From Phoronis australis (Eukaryota > Phoronida > Phoronidae), in assembly GCA_002633005.1 (NCBI GenBank), contig NMRA01000316.1:77598-119998 (forward strand): 42,401 nucleotides of DNA, written 5' to 3'. Position numbers and translations under genes: made by a program. Position 1 is the stretch's first letter. Every line of letters starts with the position of its first letter. Shown here piece after piece: positions 12,097 through 22,299 of the stretch. The notes below the pieces were generated by a model, which ran no database searches, had not been told where the DNA came from, and was given only the letters and a program-made list of their open reading frames with translations.

Positions 12097-12877
12097 TCCG
12101 CAGACGAACCACTGACGTCGCTGTGTCGTTCCTCACCTTCCTCACAGGTGAACGCGACACCTCTCGGCAAGGTGAGGTCGACTGTATAAAAGGCGGTGTG
12201 GATATAGACCGATTAAATGCTAATTAAATCGGGTGGCATTCTCCTTTGAGTTGTGAAACTGGAACTGCTTAAGCTCCTCCTTTTGGGTGATCTCATAGAA
12301 GACAGCCTCAACTCCCTTCAAGAGAAAATCGATTTTTGAAAAAACGTTTGCTGAATATACGAAATTGAAAGCGGGTTTTAAACTTTGAACGCTGTTGGTA
12401 TCTAGGCATATCATATATTGTTCTATTAATTGCCAAGGTATTAGACGCGGCGTTAAAGTTGAGCACCATGTGCTTGTGCTTTCAATATATCTGTAGAGAG
12501 ATTACGTAGCTAGGTTTGTGGAAACTGAAGTCCCAAGACTAAATGGAAGAAAACCACTGCCGTAACAAAATGCAAATTTTGTCTGGGATTGATCAGATTT
12601 CGTTTCCCCACGGAAAACACATGTTGCCCTTCTTTCTCGAAAACTGTAACTTTGCGTTGTATTCACACAATGATCACATGGTTTTAGCCCAACGTGGCGA
12701 ATATATTAAGAGAAATTAAAACGATCGCCACGGTAATGTGAAAATTACAGTGTTCGAATCAAGATCATAGATAAAATGAGTTAGGTAGTGTACACAGTTG
12801 GTATTGTAAAATTATGGCTAATAAAAAAGCACTGGCTGGATTGAAAATACAACGAACCCTGTAACTTTCAGGTCACG

Positions 12878-12960
12878 ATGAATGCCGGAGATACACCATG
12901 TACGTGTACATGTACTGTATGTGCAGCAGATTTCAACATAAGCTACATGTACATCCACTT
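12878..12960. repeat. imperfect ACATGT-rich stretch
   Basis: Several overlapping ACATGTAC words occur here (around 12898-12920 and 12945-12955), the same simple-repeat family that forms long arrays at 23.8-24.2 kb. Confidence 0.5.
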
Positions 12961-13027
12961 GGAAAACTTGGGAAAATATCTTCCCAAAATTATTTTTCAG
13001 TTTAGTTGTACTCTTGTCGCCTTTAGT

Positions 13028-13190
13028 CAAACTTCTGAGTCAATTTATTACAACTTCTGAGTGAGTTTAGTACGACTTCTGAGTGAGTTTAGTACGACTT
13101 CTGAGTGAGTTTTGTACGACTTCTGAATGAGTTCAGTACGACTTCTTAGTAAGTTTAGTACGACTTCTGAATGAGTTAAGTACGACTTTA
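13028..13190. repeat. 22-bp minisatellite, about seven copies
   Basis: A tandem unit close to TACGACTTCTGAGTGAGTTTAG with period 22 and a few substitutions per copy. It ends about 245 bases beyond the polyadenylation signal of deaminase gene 1. Confidence 0.85.
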
Positions 13191-13433
13191 TTGCACCTTA
13201 CTATTAATTGTGATTTTTCTATAATGGATTACAACTTCGACAACTATTGGATGGAACAATTTTGTGGACGTAGTCGTAAATTCTTGTCGAAAACTCTATA
13301 TAATTAGTCACGGTTACGAGCCCGAAGTTTTGCCGAATTTCGTCGTTTCAGTTTGCTCAGTTCATTTTGAAACTATTGTATGCATTGTGTGAATGTTACA
13401 TTCCTGAAAAAATCAACAAACACTGTAATTCTG

Positions 13434-13439
13434 TTTATT
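13434..13439 (-). terminator. AATAAA polyadenylation signal of deaminase gene 1
   Basis: TTTATT on plus, read as AATAAA on minus, 57 bases beyond the stop codon of the gene 1 terminal exon. Confidence 0.6.
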
Positions 13440-13495
13440 ATTTGGCAGGAAATGAGTAAATGGTATTTCCGTAACGCTCATTTCTCGCAAAACAC

Positions 13496-15579
13496 TTAAC
13501 AATAGATGTTGTCTTTTTGCCCGTTCATGTTGACTTGGTCGAAGTACACGTTGGTCATATCTCGAAGCTGCCTTTTGGCATAGGAAAGACCAACAATTCC
13601 GCTGTCTGGGTCTTTGTCGTTGTAGTAAACTTTCCAATACCCGACGTAAATGTCGATTTTGCTGTTTAATTCAGCGAAAGCCCTAATCATGTCTGTGCAG
13701 CTCTTGCAAGGAGACAGCTTTGTAAACAGGTGGACCTTTCTGAAAACGAAGAAACAGTTTCTCTTATATTATGTGATTAGCAAGAGGCTAACGGAAAGAA
13801 GGAAGAAGAAATCCAAGAAGAGAACGAGAGTGGTGGAGGATTGAAGGAGATGGAAGGGGAAGCGGGAAAAAGACTCATCCATGAGAGGGGATGCAAAGGA
13901 CGGAAGAACACGAGGTACACTGAAACGGGTAGCAGTAGGGTGGATGTGATTGGTAAAGCGAGCATCATTGCCGCAAGGAGCAGAAAACATCGTGACCGGT
14001 CGTGCAGTCGCCACCAACCTCCCTGCCTTCTGCTGTGTCGGCATTGAACTGAAAAGAAGTACAGGTCAAACAAGTCGGTACACTTGATTGACTTTGCCGG
14101 TAATACCAGGTAAACAGGCTAACATCCAGTTTGGAGTAATACAATATCTCCAATTCTGCTCAAGCTTAATTCGTTTTTAATAAGTTGTGTGGGGAGACCA
14201 CGACGTTTTCATACCTTTTCGATTCATTCCATCGGTAAAAGACCCACCTGCAAACTGATGCTACTACGTAGGCCTATAAAAACTCCCACGACCCCCACAC
14301 CCCACGGCCCCCTCGACCCACAACCCCGGCGGCCATGACTCACAACCACCTCGACCCAGGACCTACACTATAGCAATAGATGTATCTTTGCGGTTTTTAC
14401 ACATTTCATAATCATATATTACGTCGCTGAATGACTTTTCATCAGACATACCTGCACGCGCGAGTGCGGTGTTCTGGGTCAAGCCTGGTGGTTAAAAACA
14501 GAATGTGGCGTGACAACCCTGTTCTAAAATAGCGCGTTATCGTTGTCACAAAAACTAGTAGTTCCACAAGCGGTCACCAATGGCCCTAATCTACGTGTAC
14601 AATATAAATTCAAGAAAAAAACAACGGTTTTAAGACTTGGCATGTTTCGGTGTCATTTATTCAACACCATCCTCAGAAGTGATAATACAGTGGCCACCTA
14701 GTTAGGCCCAGCAACAAGTAATGAAGCACAGGTACAGTCAGTTACAGGGAGTGACAACGAACTAGAACAAGAACAATGACAACCTGTGGTGTGCCAGTTG
14801 CCTATTGAGATTGGGCGTGCCCCAACTGATGTGTAAAGCCTTAAGAATTTTAAGCTCCTTTGTTGTTACTGCCTGGTCTATTACTAGAAATGCAAGACTG
14901 CGAAACTATACGCAAGATACCGCCGTGTATTTTAAATGATTTTGGCTCACCTACGTAGATTTTTTCGCCGCGGGACCGTAAATTGAACTCTACCCAGTAA
15001 ATTATTTGTTGATTTAATCCAGGTCGACAAAGTTTGGTGCTATAGATACATGGCCAGGATTAGTCTTAAATCTGGTTTTGTTAAACCACTTTTATAAAAC
15101 CAAGTGCCTGGTAGAGTCGTAGATCTACTGCAACCCATTAATCTCTTAATTTAGAAATGTTGACAAATTTGCTTCCACACTGTAAAATTTGTATGTAAAA
15201 TCAATGCAATACATTTAACTTACCTGACCGTTTGACCGTAGTCATGCATTAGTTCTGGAAGCTGAGAAAAGATTTGCTTTTCGGCGTGGGAAGTTGGGTT
15301 AAATTGTCGAATTCGAGCCCAATAATTCATGGTCGGTTTAGGATGGAGCATGGAGAACATCAAGTCCATGTCGTAGCAAGGAGTCAGTTTATTATTGTAG
15401 CCTGCACCTGCCTTGTTTAGCGTCAAGACAGCAAACTGCTTGTCCCGGGTTTCTCTGTAGGTGAAAAAGTGACCCAGTCCATTGAGATACTCTTCGTCGA
15501 ATGTACTCAAGTCAATGTATGCTCTAATCTCAACAAGGGTGCCGAGGATAACAAGAGCGAAAATAGCACGGGTAAGCAT
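13496..15579 (-). CDS. secreted AID/APOBEC-like cytidine deaminase (gene 1)
   Basis: Two coding exons, 15579-15224 and 13739-13496, join through a GTAAGT donor and TTTTCAG acceptor in phase 2, giving 199 residues. Residues 1-20 form a hydrophobic signal peptide. H98-A99-E100 is followed after 28 residues by P129-C130-x2-C133, inside the HxE-x(23-28)-PCx(2-4)C signature of AID/APOBEC zinc deaminases: histidine and two cysteines bind zinc, glutamate shuttles protons. S-P-C precedes the pair as in many APOBECs. N-Y-W-A-R comes before HAE and V-G-Y-W after the cysteines; both patterns recur in gene 2. Cys68 and final Cys199 may form a disulfide. An acceptor (GTTTCAG) ends one base before the ATG, implying an upstream noncoding exon not located. 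No breaks are seen. It resembles the secreted novel AID/APOBEC-like deaminases (SNAD type) described in metazoa. Substrate is unknown; a role in extracellular immunity is inference. Confidence 0.85.
13740..15223 (-). other. intron of deaminase gene 1, with a Penelope-like fragment
   Basis: The 1484-base phase-2 intron splits the two halves of the active site. It contains a purine-rich stretch near 13790-13870, a C-rich stretch near 14285-14350, and a Penelope-like terminal fragment at about 14608-14900. No other exon was recognised. Confidence 0.8.
14608..14900 (-). mobile_element. Penelope-like or retrozyme-like end with hammerhead-like core
   Basis: On minus, CTGAGGA (14676-14670) is followed by GGTGT, a short loop, ACACC and then GAAAC. 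This fits the hammerhead ribozyme core CUGANGA - stem II - GAAA. Penelope-like elements and retrozymes often carry such cores in their terminal repeats. The cleavage-site strand and stems I and III were not resolved by eye, and no reverse transcriptase is nearby. Confidence 0.4.
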
Positions 15580-15590
15580 CCTGAAACAAA
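15580..15590 (-). promoter_or_regulatory. splice acceptor immediately before the gene 1 start codon
   Basis: Read on minus, a pyrimidine-rich tract ends in CAG one base before the ATG at 15579. Genes 2 and 3 have the same arrangement, with their acceptors 4 bases before the ATG. Confidence 0.6.
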
Positions 15591-16760
15591 TAAAGACGGG
15601 ACATGAACTTTCGATGTACCGACGAAATGTTCACAGCAGTAAAAAATATCGTGTACCAACAAGTAACCTAAATGTGTATTTATTGAAAAGTCTGCCACGG
15701 TACGCCGACCAACAACAGTGCACATTATTGGAAGTGATCTTCAAAATACGAGTTATTAAGCAAGGATATCAATCAAGACGACTGAATGATACCCTCTGAC
15801 ACAGCGCCACCTAAACTGAAAAGTGGCCCTGTGGAGACATGGTGAACTACACACGATTTCCGTGTCTGGGCAACAATGCGCATGCTTGGTCAGAAGTTTA
15901 CCTTTCACATCGCCACCACGTGCACACACCTTCTATGCACTGAGCTTATTTGGGCTTAAGCCACTGGATCAGGGTTTCCTTGGTTTTGTTTACTTCGTTT
16001 AAATAAATTACAGTTACATGTACAGTCAAATGTGGTCGCCTTATTATGTAACAGGAAACTGAAAGGGTTTATCCAGATTTCAACCAATGGGAATGACCAG
16101 ATCTTGGGACGCCGGTTTCATTACTAAGTTAACCAAGCCATGTTAAACAGCATTTCACAGTGCTACCTTTCGCAGCCCTGTGAAATTGTGTAAGTTAGTA
16201 TAGAACAACCATGCTACATTACTAGACCTGCATCACTAAAACCCCACGAGACCATCGTGTGAATTGAGGAGGGGTGGTTAACTCCCCAGGTATATAGGCA
16301 GTCCAGTGTTCTACGCCACATTGAAGAAAACAAACATTGCGATGCATATCTCAGAAGGTAGCATCTGCATTTTCCCACCACGTTTATTGCTTCGAATTCT
16401 GGGAAGAAATTTCGACAAATTCTTCAAGATTGGCGGTTTTTGTTCATTGAAACTTCTTATCAGGCAGAATGTCGACTTAAACTTCAAGAACTCACTGTCA
16501 CTCCGTTGCTTTTTGAAATCTATAGGCCCTATATAACTGCAGGTATTATTGAGGGTGCTGAACGTTAACACCGTGGAGAACGCATTGTCGGGTGTAAGGG
16601 TTCATGAAATGTTGCTATAGCGGCGGAATTGCTCATGAGAGCGAAATCTTAAGAGTGCATGGGATTGAAGTTATTGCACTGCAATCACTGTTACGTATGT
16701 AACCCGAAACGAGAAAAAGCTTTTAGCTGAGACTTATTTATGCATTGACATGAATAGAAA
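15591..16760. other. 5' flank of deaminase gene 1; no exon recognised
   Basis: This stretch should hold the promoter or noncoding first exon of gene 1, or part of its intron. I found no sequence resembling the first-exon candidates of genes 2 and 3. Short open frames on both strands lack support. Confidence 0.4.
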
Positions 16761-16762
16761 TT

Positions 16763-17890
16763 AACCCCGGTGTAAAACAGATACCACGGAGTGGAAAACA
16801 GACTACCACACATTCAAAACGGCTAACCAGCCCAAAACACGAACTCCGACCCTTAAAACAGGAGCCCAGGGATCATAAAGAGACGCCCAGGGACCGAAGA
16901 AATACCCCTCCTGCACTTTCTGCCAAACATTTTTGATGAAAAATAAATCTTTCTACTTTAAATAGCTGTTTGGATATGAGAACTCTAAAAAAATTGGCGA
17001 TCTACGTTACTCTGCTGCTAAAGTTCAGTGTTGTGCGATCGTTTACATCTGCCTTCGGCGCATTTCGGAATATTGCGTCACCTATTGGCTAGTTTCTGTT
17101 TCCTTAATTCTTCAATCACGTGTTCTTCCACTTACATAACGCTAACTCGTCGTGAGAGATCGTCCGGAGTTGGTATACGGTGCAACTCCGGACGGTCTGG
17201 GCTCAACAGAAAACCCCAGTTCTGCTGTGAGTCTACACCAACGTGATAAACGAGAACAGTTGTACTTGCCGCGTCAGCTGCAGGTATCATTATCTCTTTT
17301 ACGACACAAAATGTGTAACTGGGCAAAGCCTTTTCAAACAAGTGTGCATAAACAAGTGGAGCGTGAGACCCCTGAGGTCCCTGTCAAGTCCTCTCGACAA
17401 TTCTACATGTACGTTATGGGTGCGTACATATCACAACAAGCTTATCAACAATGACACCAAAAAGTCGAAATAACATTTTTATTGATCATTTTTGAAAATA
17501 TATTTGGAGACACTATTGAATAATATGAAATTAACTAAATGTTCACCGAGATGACAACGCCGGTGCTGAGAATATTGTCGATCGTGTTGAAAATCGACCA
17601 TGACAGACAAGTTGCTCAAGTTTTGCACATAAAAATTAAATATTACGGCCAATGTATTTAAGCTACGTTTTATTATTGATACTTTAAAAGAAAGAACAAC
17701 TGGCAAGTACTTGGGAATGCGTTAACTCAAAGTTTGAGGCTACAGATAACGGTCTCATTCAAATTTTCCGGATCCCTGTCCCATCCCCTGGGATTCCTGT
17801 TTTAAAGGTCACACTTCGTGTTCTTCGGGCTGGTTAGCTGTTAAGGTGCTGTTTTCCACTCCGGAATACCTGTTTTATATCCGGGTTCCA
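16763..17890. repeat. divergent long inverted repeat, possible MITE pair
   Basis: The segment 16763-16880 matches the reverse complement of about 17760-17885 with many substitutions and small gaps. Shared words include GGAGTGGAAAACAG, GCTAACCAGCCC and CTTAAAACAGGA in antisense. The 880 bases between encode nothing I recognise. It may be an old element with 120-base inverted ends or two oppositely inserted copies of one repeat. Confidence 0.65.
17160..17193. repeat. perfect 12-bp-stem hairpin
   Basis: CGTCCGGAGTTG pairs with CAACTCCGGACG around a 10-base loop. It is GC-rich in an AT-rich setting. No promoter, terminator or tRNA-like structure was recognised around it. Confidence 0.7.
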
Positions 17891-20112
17891 GTTTCGACTT
17901 TTCTCGAAGAGTGTGAGGATTGACTGTTTCATGAAAATATGCTAAGACTAAAATTCTAGTGAAAGTCTGCCTACAGCCTAAAACGAATACCAAAACTCCC
18001 CAGCCTGCTCCTAACTGGATCTTAAAAACCCAACCCGCTCCCTCCCTCCCCCCGAAACAACGCAACACGACGCGTCATCTGTCGAATTCATTGTGATCGA
18101 TCCGGATGATCACATTCGGCAAACAGGACCTTAAGTAGTGATCTACGACATCAGTTCATTAGACAACAACAGAACCTGTTGTCTTTCTGGTGACTGCCGT
18201 AGGTACTTGTATCCTAGGTTCGGATATTATGGCACGGGACCGGGCAATCGGTGTACTGTATTCCTTTATTATATTGCCAAGTACAATTAATTCAAACAGT
18301 TATGGGTACATGTCTAAGATTTGTAAGAAAGATAAGTGCCTGGCCCAGTTGGGCTTATTAGTCACTATTACTACAAAACTATGCCTTAGGACTTTGTGTT
18401 GCACGCTTAGCACGAGAACTGGAAAGTTATGAGCAGAGCCTCTACATGTATATGATGATACAGTACATGTTCATGTATATATGTACAGTGAATGTTGAGA
18501 CGTCTTTTCCCAACAGTAGAATTTTCGGGCAGAAAAGATTCATTTAAACGACGGGTCTGGATAGCGAATTTAATTTTTATCTTGGGCCTTGCTAATTTTG
18601 TTGTGGTACAAAATTATTATTTACCTTCCCCACATAGTTGCCTGAATTGTTTCGAATATTCTGAATAGCACTCGCAATATTTAGAATGGCCCCAGTTGAG
18701 TACTTACATGAACCTCTGGCAGTGCTTGGTGTGCAACAGATAAACATATGGTAGGTTATTTATCTCCTTTTTGTACAAAAATGCCCCTATAGCGCATTCT
18801 GAATCACGTGGACATGCAAAATTGACATGACAAATTGCGTTTAAAATATACTGGTTAACTCAAACAATCTTCAAGCCTGCTTTACACCAAGTCGGCCATC
18901 AGCAAAGCGTTTGACGAACCACCTACATGTACATGTCTGATTATGAAACCGAATGGTGTTACTTGTTTAGATTAAATACATGTACATTTTGTATGATTTC
19001 TAGGCTAGCAGAGAAGGTACAATTCGTTTTTGATTGAGTCCAGTTTCGATAACGTGGTTCGTCGTGATGACTCTTTTGTGCATCGAGCGTTCGTTCAATG
19101 TCAAGGTTTTCCAAGCTCAGAAATCGCAATATTGAGCAAGAAATGTATCCGTCTGTTTTACTTGGCCTAAAATTGAAGAAGTCATTTTGTTCGGCGGTTA
19201 GGCGGACCTGCCTTTGGACTTATTTTGCACTCTTCATTCATGCCGCCCGGACGTTCGATGTTGTTATACGCGTTCGTGGTACGACCAATTGCAGGCAGCA
19301 GAAACCGTAAGTCTTGACCTTCTGGAAAAGGCGAGGACATGGTAACAATGAAATGAAGCTAATAGACGCATTTAAAAAGAAATGAAAAAGTCGGAGAAAA
19401 TTCCGTCAGAAAGCAATTTAGTTGGAAAACTTTATTACTCGTCGCCTTTGGTCTCGATTGATCACCATGGAGATACACGTAGGTCCATATTCATGTATCA
19501 GATGCTAGGTTGTAATAATTATATAACGTGTCCTAATTATCGGTACAACTCTAAACCTTCGTTTACCCTTAAGGTGACATATCGTGAAAAAGACATCACC
19601 TGTATTATTATACAATATACAACATGTTTGCTGATAAAGCCCTCTGCTTTACAATTCCAGTAAGTGCGTATCCTCATATATTTTCATGTACATGTAAATG
19701 CGTGTGTCCCTTTTTCATGTTCCTCTGTAGTTGCCCGTTCCTACACTCATGTACATGTACACTTCAGGCTAGCAGCCAGCATTGTGTGTGTATGTTTGTG
19801 TGTGTGNCGGATTTCTAAAACGGTGGACCTATGATTGTATTTCGCAAACGCTGGCATTGTAAAATTTTCTGTAGACCCTTTTACAGCTGAACTCGGCGGA
19901 AGGGAAACCTGTATACACGACAATGACTCTCAGCTACGTTTTCTTGAGATGAGACGGAATTCGTTGACCTATCCCACAAACGAGGATGCCAAGACGGTTA
20001 CTCGTAAAATGAGTTTCAAATTCCGGTGTAAACACCAGTTCTCTTTCTGGATTTCTGAGCGTTACCCTCTGCCAAACGTTCGAACCATGCGTGCTTAAAT
20101 GAGTGATTAAAC
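17891..20112. other. no gene seen
   Basis: About 2.2 kb with only short unsupported open frames. Scattered ACATGTAC words and a (TG)n run ending at a single N (19807) are present. The frames at 19098-19310 and 19382-19663 have no recognised domain. Confidence 0.45.
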
Positions 20113-20265
20113 CAGTGGCGGATTTAAGGGGGGCAAGGGTGCCATGACACCTCCTAAAATTCTTTCAGATTCCATTTGGCAGTTTGGGGTGTGAATGTCT
20201 GACGAGCAGAATCCTGGCTAATGCTCTAACCTGCCCCCCAACTCAAAATCCTGGATCCGCCCCTG
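20113..20265. mobile_element. hAT-type MITE
   Basis: Begins CAGTGGCGGATTTAAGG and ends CTGGATCCGCCCCTG. The internal sequence resembles the 128-271 copy, including TGAATGTCTGACG. The flanks share TAAAC on both sides, a possible remnant of the target duplication. Confidence 0.7.
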
Positions 20266-20543
20266 TAAACTCCATGATCTTAGGGGAATATTAGTAGGAG
20301 AATAACTTGACGAAATTTTTGTCAGGGTGTACACGTATAAGAAATTCTGCGCCGTGTTCCTTGGGTTACTCCTAGCGTTCCGACGTACGCGGTGGTCGGT
20401 GCAATAACATAAAGTGTTCTCTAATCGTCTGCACGATCCTGTCATCCACGCAAACACATGTGGCCACTTGGCAAAACTGCCGCGTAGGGCCCGAAGTTAA
20501 TACGTACGGTGCTTTGAATAAGAAGCAAAATCGAAACTAGTGC

Positions 20544-20699
20544 CAGGGGCGGATCCAGGATTTTGAGTTGGAGGGGGGCAGGGCAGAGTATTAGCCAGTA
20601 CTTTGCCCGTCAGATTTTCGTACCCATGTACTGCCAAATGGAATATGGGAGAATCTTAGGGGGGCATGGCCCCCTTGCCCCTCATTAAATCCGCCACTG
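20544..20699. mobile_element. hAT-type MITE, inverted relative to the previous copy
   Basis: Starts CAGGGGCGGATCCAGG and ends AAATCCGCCACTG, with the same internal family sequence as 20113-20265 in opposite orientation. The two copies are only about 280 bases apart. Confidence 0.7.
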
Positions 20700-20719
20700 A
20701 GCACCGATTTGATTATAAT

Positions 20720-20755
20720 TGCAATTAGTAATACAATTTTGATTGTATTACTAAT
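20720..20755. repeat. perfect 16-bp-stem hairpin
   Basis: CAATTAGTAATACAAT is followed by TTTG and its exact reverse complement. It lies just beyond the hAT end. Similar words (TTACTAATT) recur up to 20822, so this may be a small AT-rich foldback. Confidence 0.75.
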
Positions 20756-20829
20756 TGTTATTAAAATAACTGCAACAATCTTGTTGAACAACGGCAACAG
20801 TTATTAATGGTATTACTAATTACAATAAT

Positions 20830-21415
20830 GACCAAGTTGGTATGTACATGTGGATATGCTCGGGTCGAACCCCCCTCTGGCTACAGGTCTGCACTTATGA
20901 TTATAGAGTTATTCTAATCATGTATTGTATACAGGTTTTGTTGTATTCAGTATCTGTTTCTTATTTAACTTCACTTTTCAATGTTTGTGTAACTACCACA
21001 GTTTGTAATACAGCCCATACACTGTAACAAACGAGTGTACTTTTGCGAAACACTCCCGTGTTCCTCGGTTTCAGTATACGTTACTTTTAGTATTGCTCAT
21101 AACTTTGCCACTATATTCGATACACGAATCCACGGCTTCGTCCACCATATTGGATATTTAATTTGGTCTAGCAAATCAATGCACGCGCGTTTACCGAGTT
21201 GGGAACCGTTAGTGAGGTCTCATTTATTCTAAAGACATCAACTGAATGAGAGAGCGCGTACTCTTTCATTGCGCCACCACACTCCCAACTAATACATAAT
21301 TCTAAGAGACAGTTTACTACACCGTTTTCCCGCGAACCTGCTCCTTCCTGTAATGTTTATTGCACGTTTTATATTTTTTGCAACCACTTTGTAACAAAAA
21401 TTACTGTGTTTAAAA
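20830..21415. other. no gene seen
   Basis: Unremarkable AT-rich sequence with short open frames without domain or splice support. Confidence 0.45.
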
Positions 21416-21420
21416 CAGGG

Positions 21421-21533
21421 AAAGTAAGTAGGTCATCACCATAGTTGTAGGGTCACTGAGCTCTGCTGCTGATTCTCTCAATGACATGCAGAGCTCAGTG
21501 ACCCTTCAACTTTTGTGATGACCTACTTACTTC
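21421..21533. repeat. long imperfect hairpin, about 45-bp stem
   Basis: The left arm starts AAGTAAGTAGGTCATCAC and contains GGGTCACTGAGCTCTGC. The right arm is its reverse complement with about four mismatches around a roughly 25-base loop. The length resembles a foldback MITE or a precursor-like RNA hairpin. Confidence 0.75.
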
Positions 21534-21559
21534 TTCTGTATCTCTCACTCTCATTTCAC

Positions 21560-21690
21560 CACATGGATGTGACTTGAGTGGTAATGACATTTGTTGTCCT
21601 ACTGTACATATCCTGATCAGGTCTTATGAATAAGCGAAACGTTGAGTTAACGTGAACTTTTTATTTGTGCGGCGATTGTCCGTTTTCTAA
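21560..21690 (+). mobile_element. possible Penelope-like terminal fragment
   Basis: CCTGATCAGG, a short stem-forming spacer and GCGAAACGTTGAG resemble the conserved terminal region of Penelope-like elements. The hammerhead box would read CTGATCA rather than CTGANGA, so it would be a decayed core. No coding part. Confidence 0.3.
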
Positions 21691-21997
21691 TCATACTTTG
21701 GCCAAAAAATTATGTAACTAGAGAATTATGGATTTCTGAGTGATTCACGGAGGCTTAGATTGAAATTTACATCTTACCAGCAGCTTTTGATTCTTTATCG
21801 TCATCCAGCTTACGTTTTTTTTTTTTGAAAAAAGTGGTAATTTTCTTCATTCTACTGTGGAGCACACCACGGAATTGGAGTGATAGTGCGCAACGCCACC
21901 GTCTGGGATTTCAAGCGCGTATCGACCGGGAGCGGCAGTACTTAGCCATAGTTGTTGGTTGTCTTAATCAGACGCTTGAAATCGGGTCCGAGATTCA

Positions 21998-22296
21998 CAG
22001 GCGGATTTAGGGTCCCCCTTCTTGGCTGCCGCAAAAATAAAATAGCAAGAGCCTGAGGAAAATTTAGTTTAGTAATTAATCCCGGTAATTAACAAGGGAC
22101 TGGAACAAGATTTAGCAATGTGTGCAGATTTAGCTTGTGTTTGCGTGTGCGTCCCATCGAGACCATCCTTTTTTTAGTTCGGCAAGAAATTAGGGCACCC
22201 CTGGAATTCCCCGGGACTTAGGCTTGGTGTGAGCATGCAACCGATAGCCCAAAACAACGTGGTGGACCCCCTCATGATATCTTAATTCCGCCACTG
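21998..22296. mobile_element. hAT-like MITE, longer and degenerate
   Basis: Left end CAGGCGGATTTAGGG and right end AATTCCGCCACTG form a degraded pair of hAT-type ends about 300 bases apart. No clear target duplication. Confidence 0.5.
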
Positions 22297-22299
22297 AGT

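Larger units (their letters stand above)
10586..12245. mobile_element. Kolobok-type DNA transposon, deletion derivative (copy A)
   Basis: Both ends carry the perfect 15-base inverted repeat AGGAGAATGCCACCC. They are flanked by identical 4-base direct repeats TTGA (10582-10585 and 12246-12249), a one-base variant of the TTAA duplicated by Kolobok elements. The end motif fits the TTAA-AGGRR pattern known for Kolobok/T2-type elements. A THAP fragment is encoded on minus near the right end, and a fragment like the N-terminus of P2X7-like proteins on plus beside it. No catalytic domain is present, so the 1660-base copy cannot transpose alone. It lies downstream of deaminase gene 1. Confidence 0.8.
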
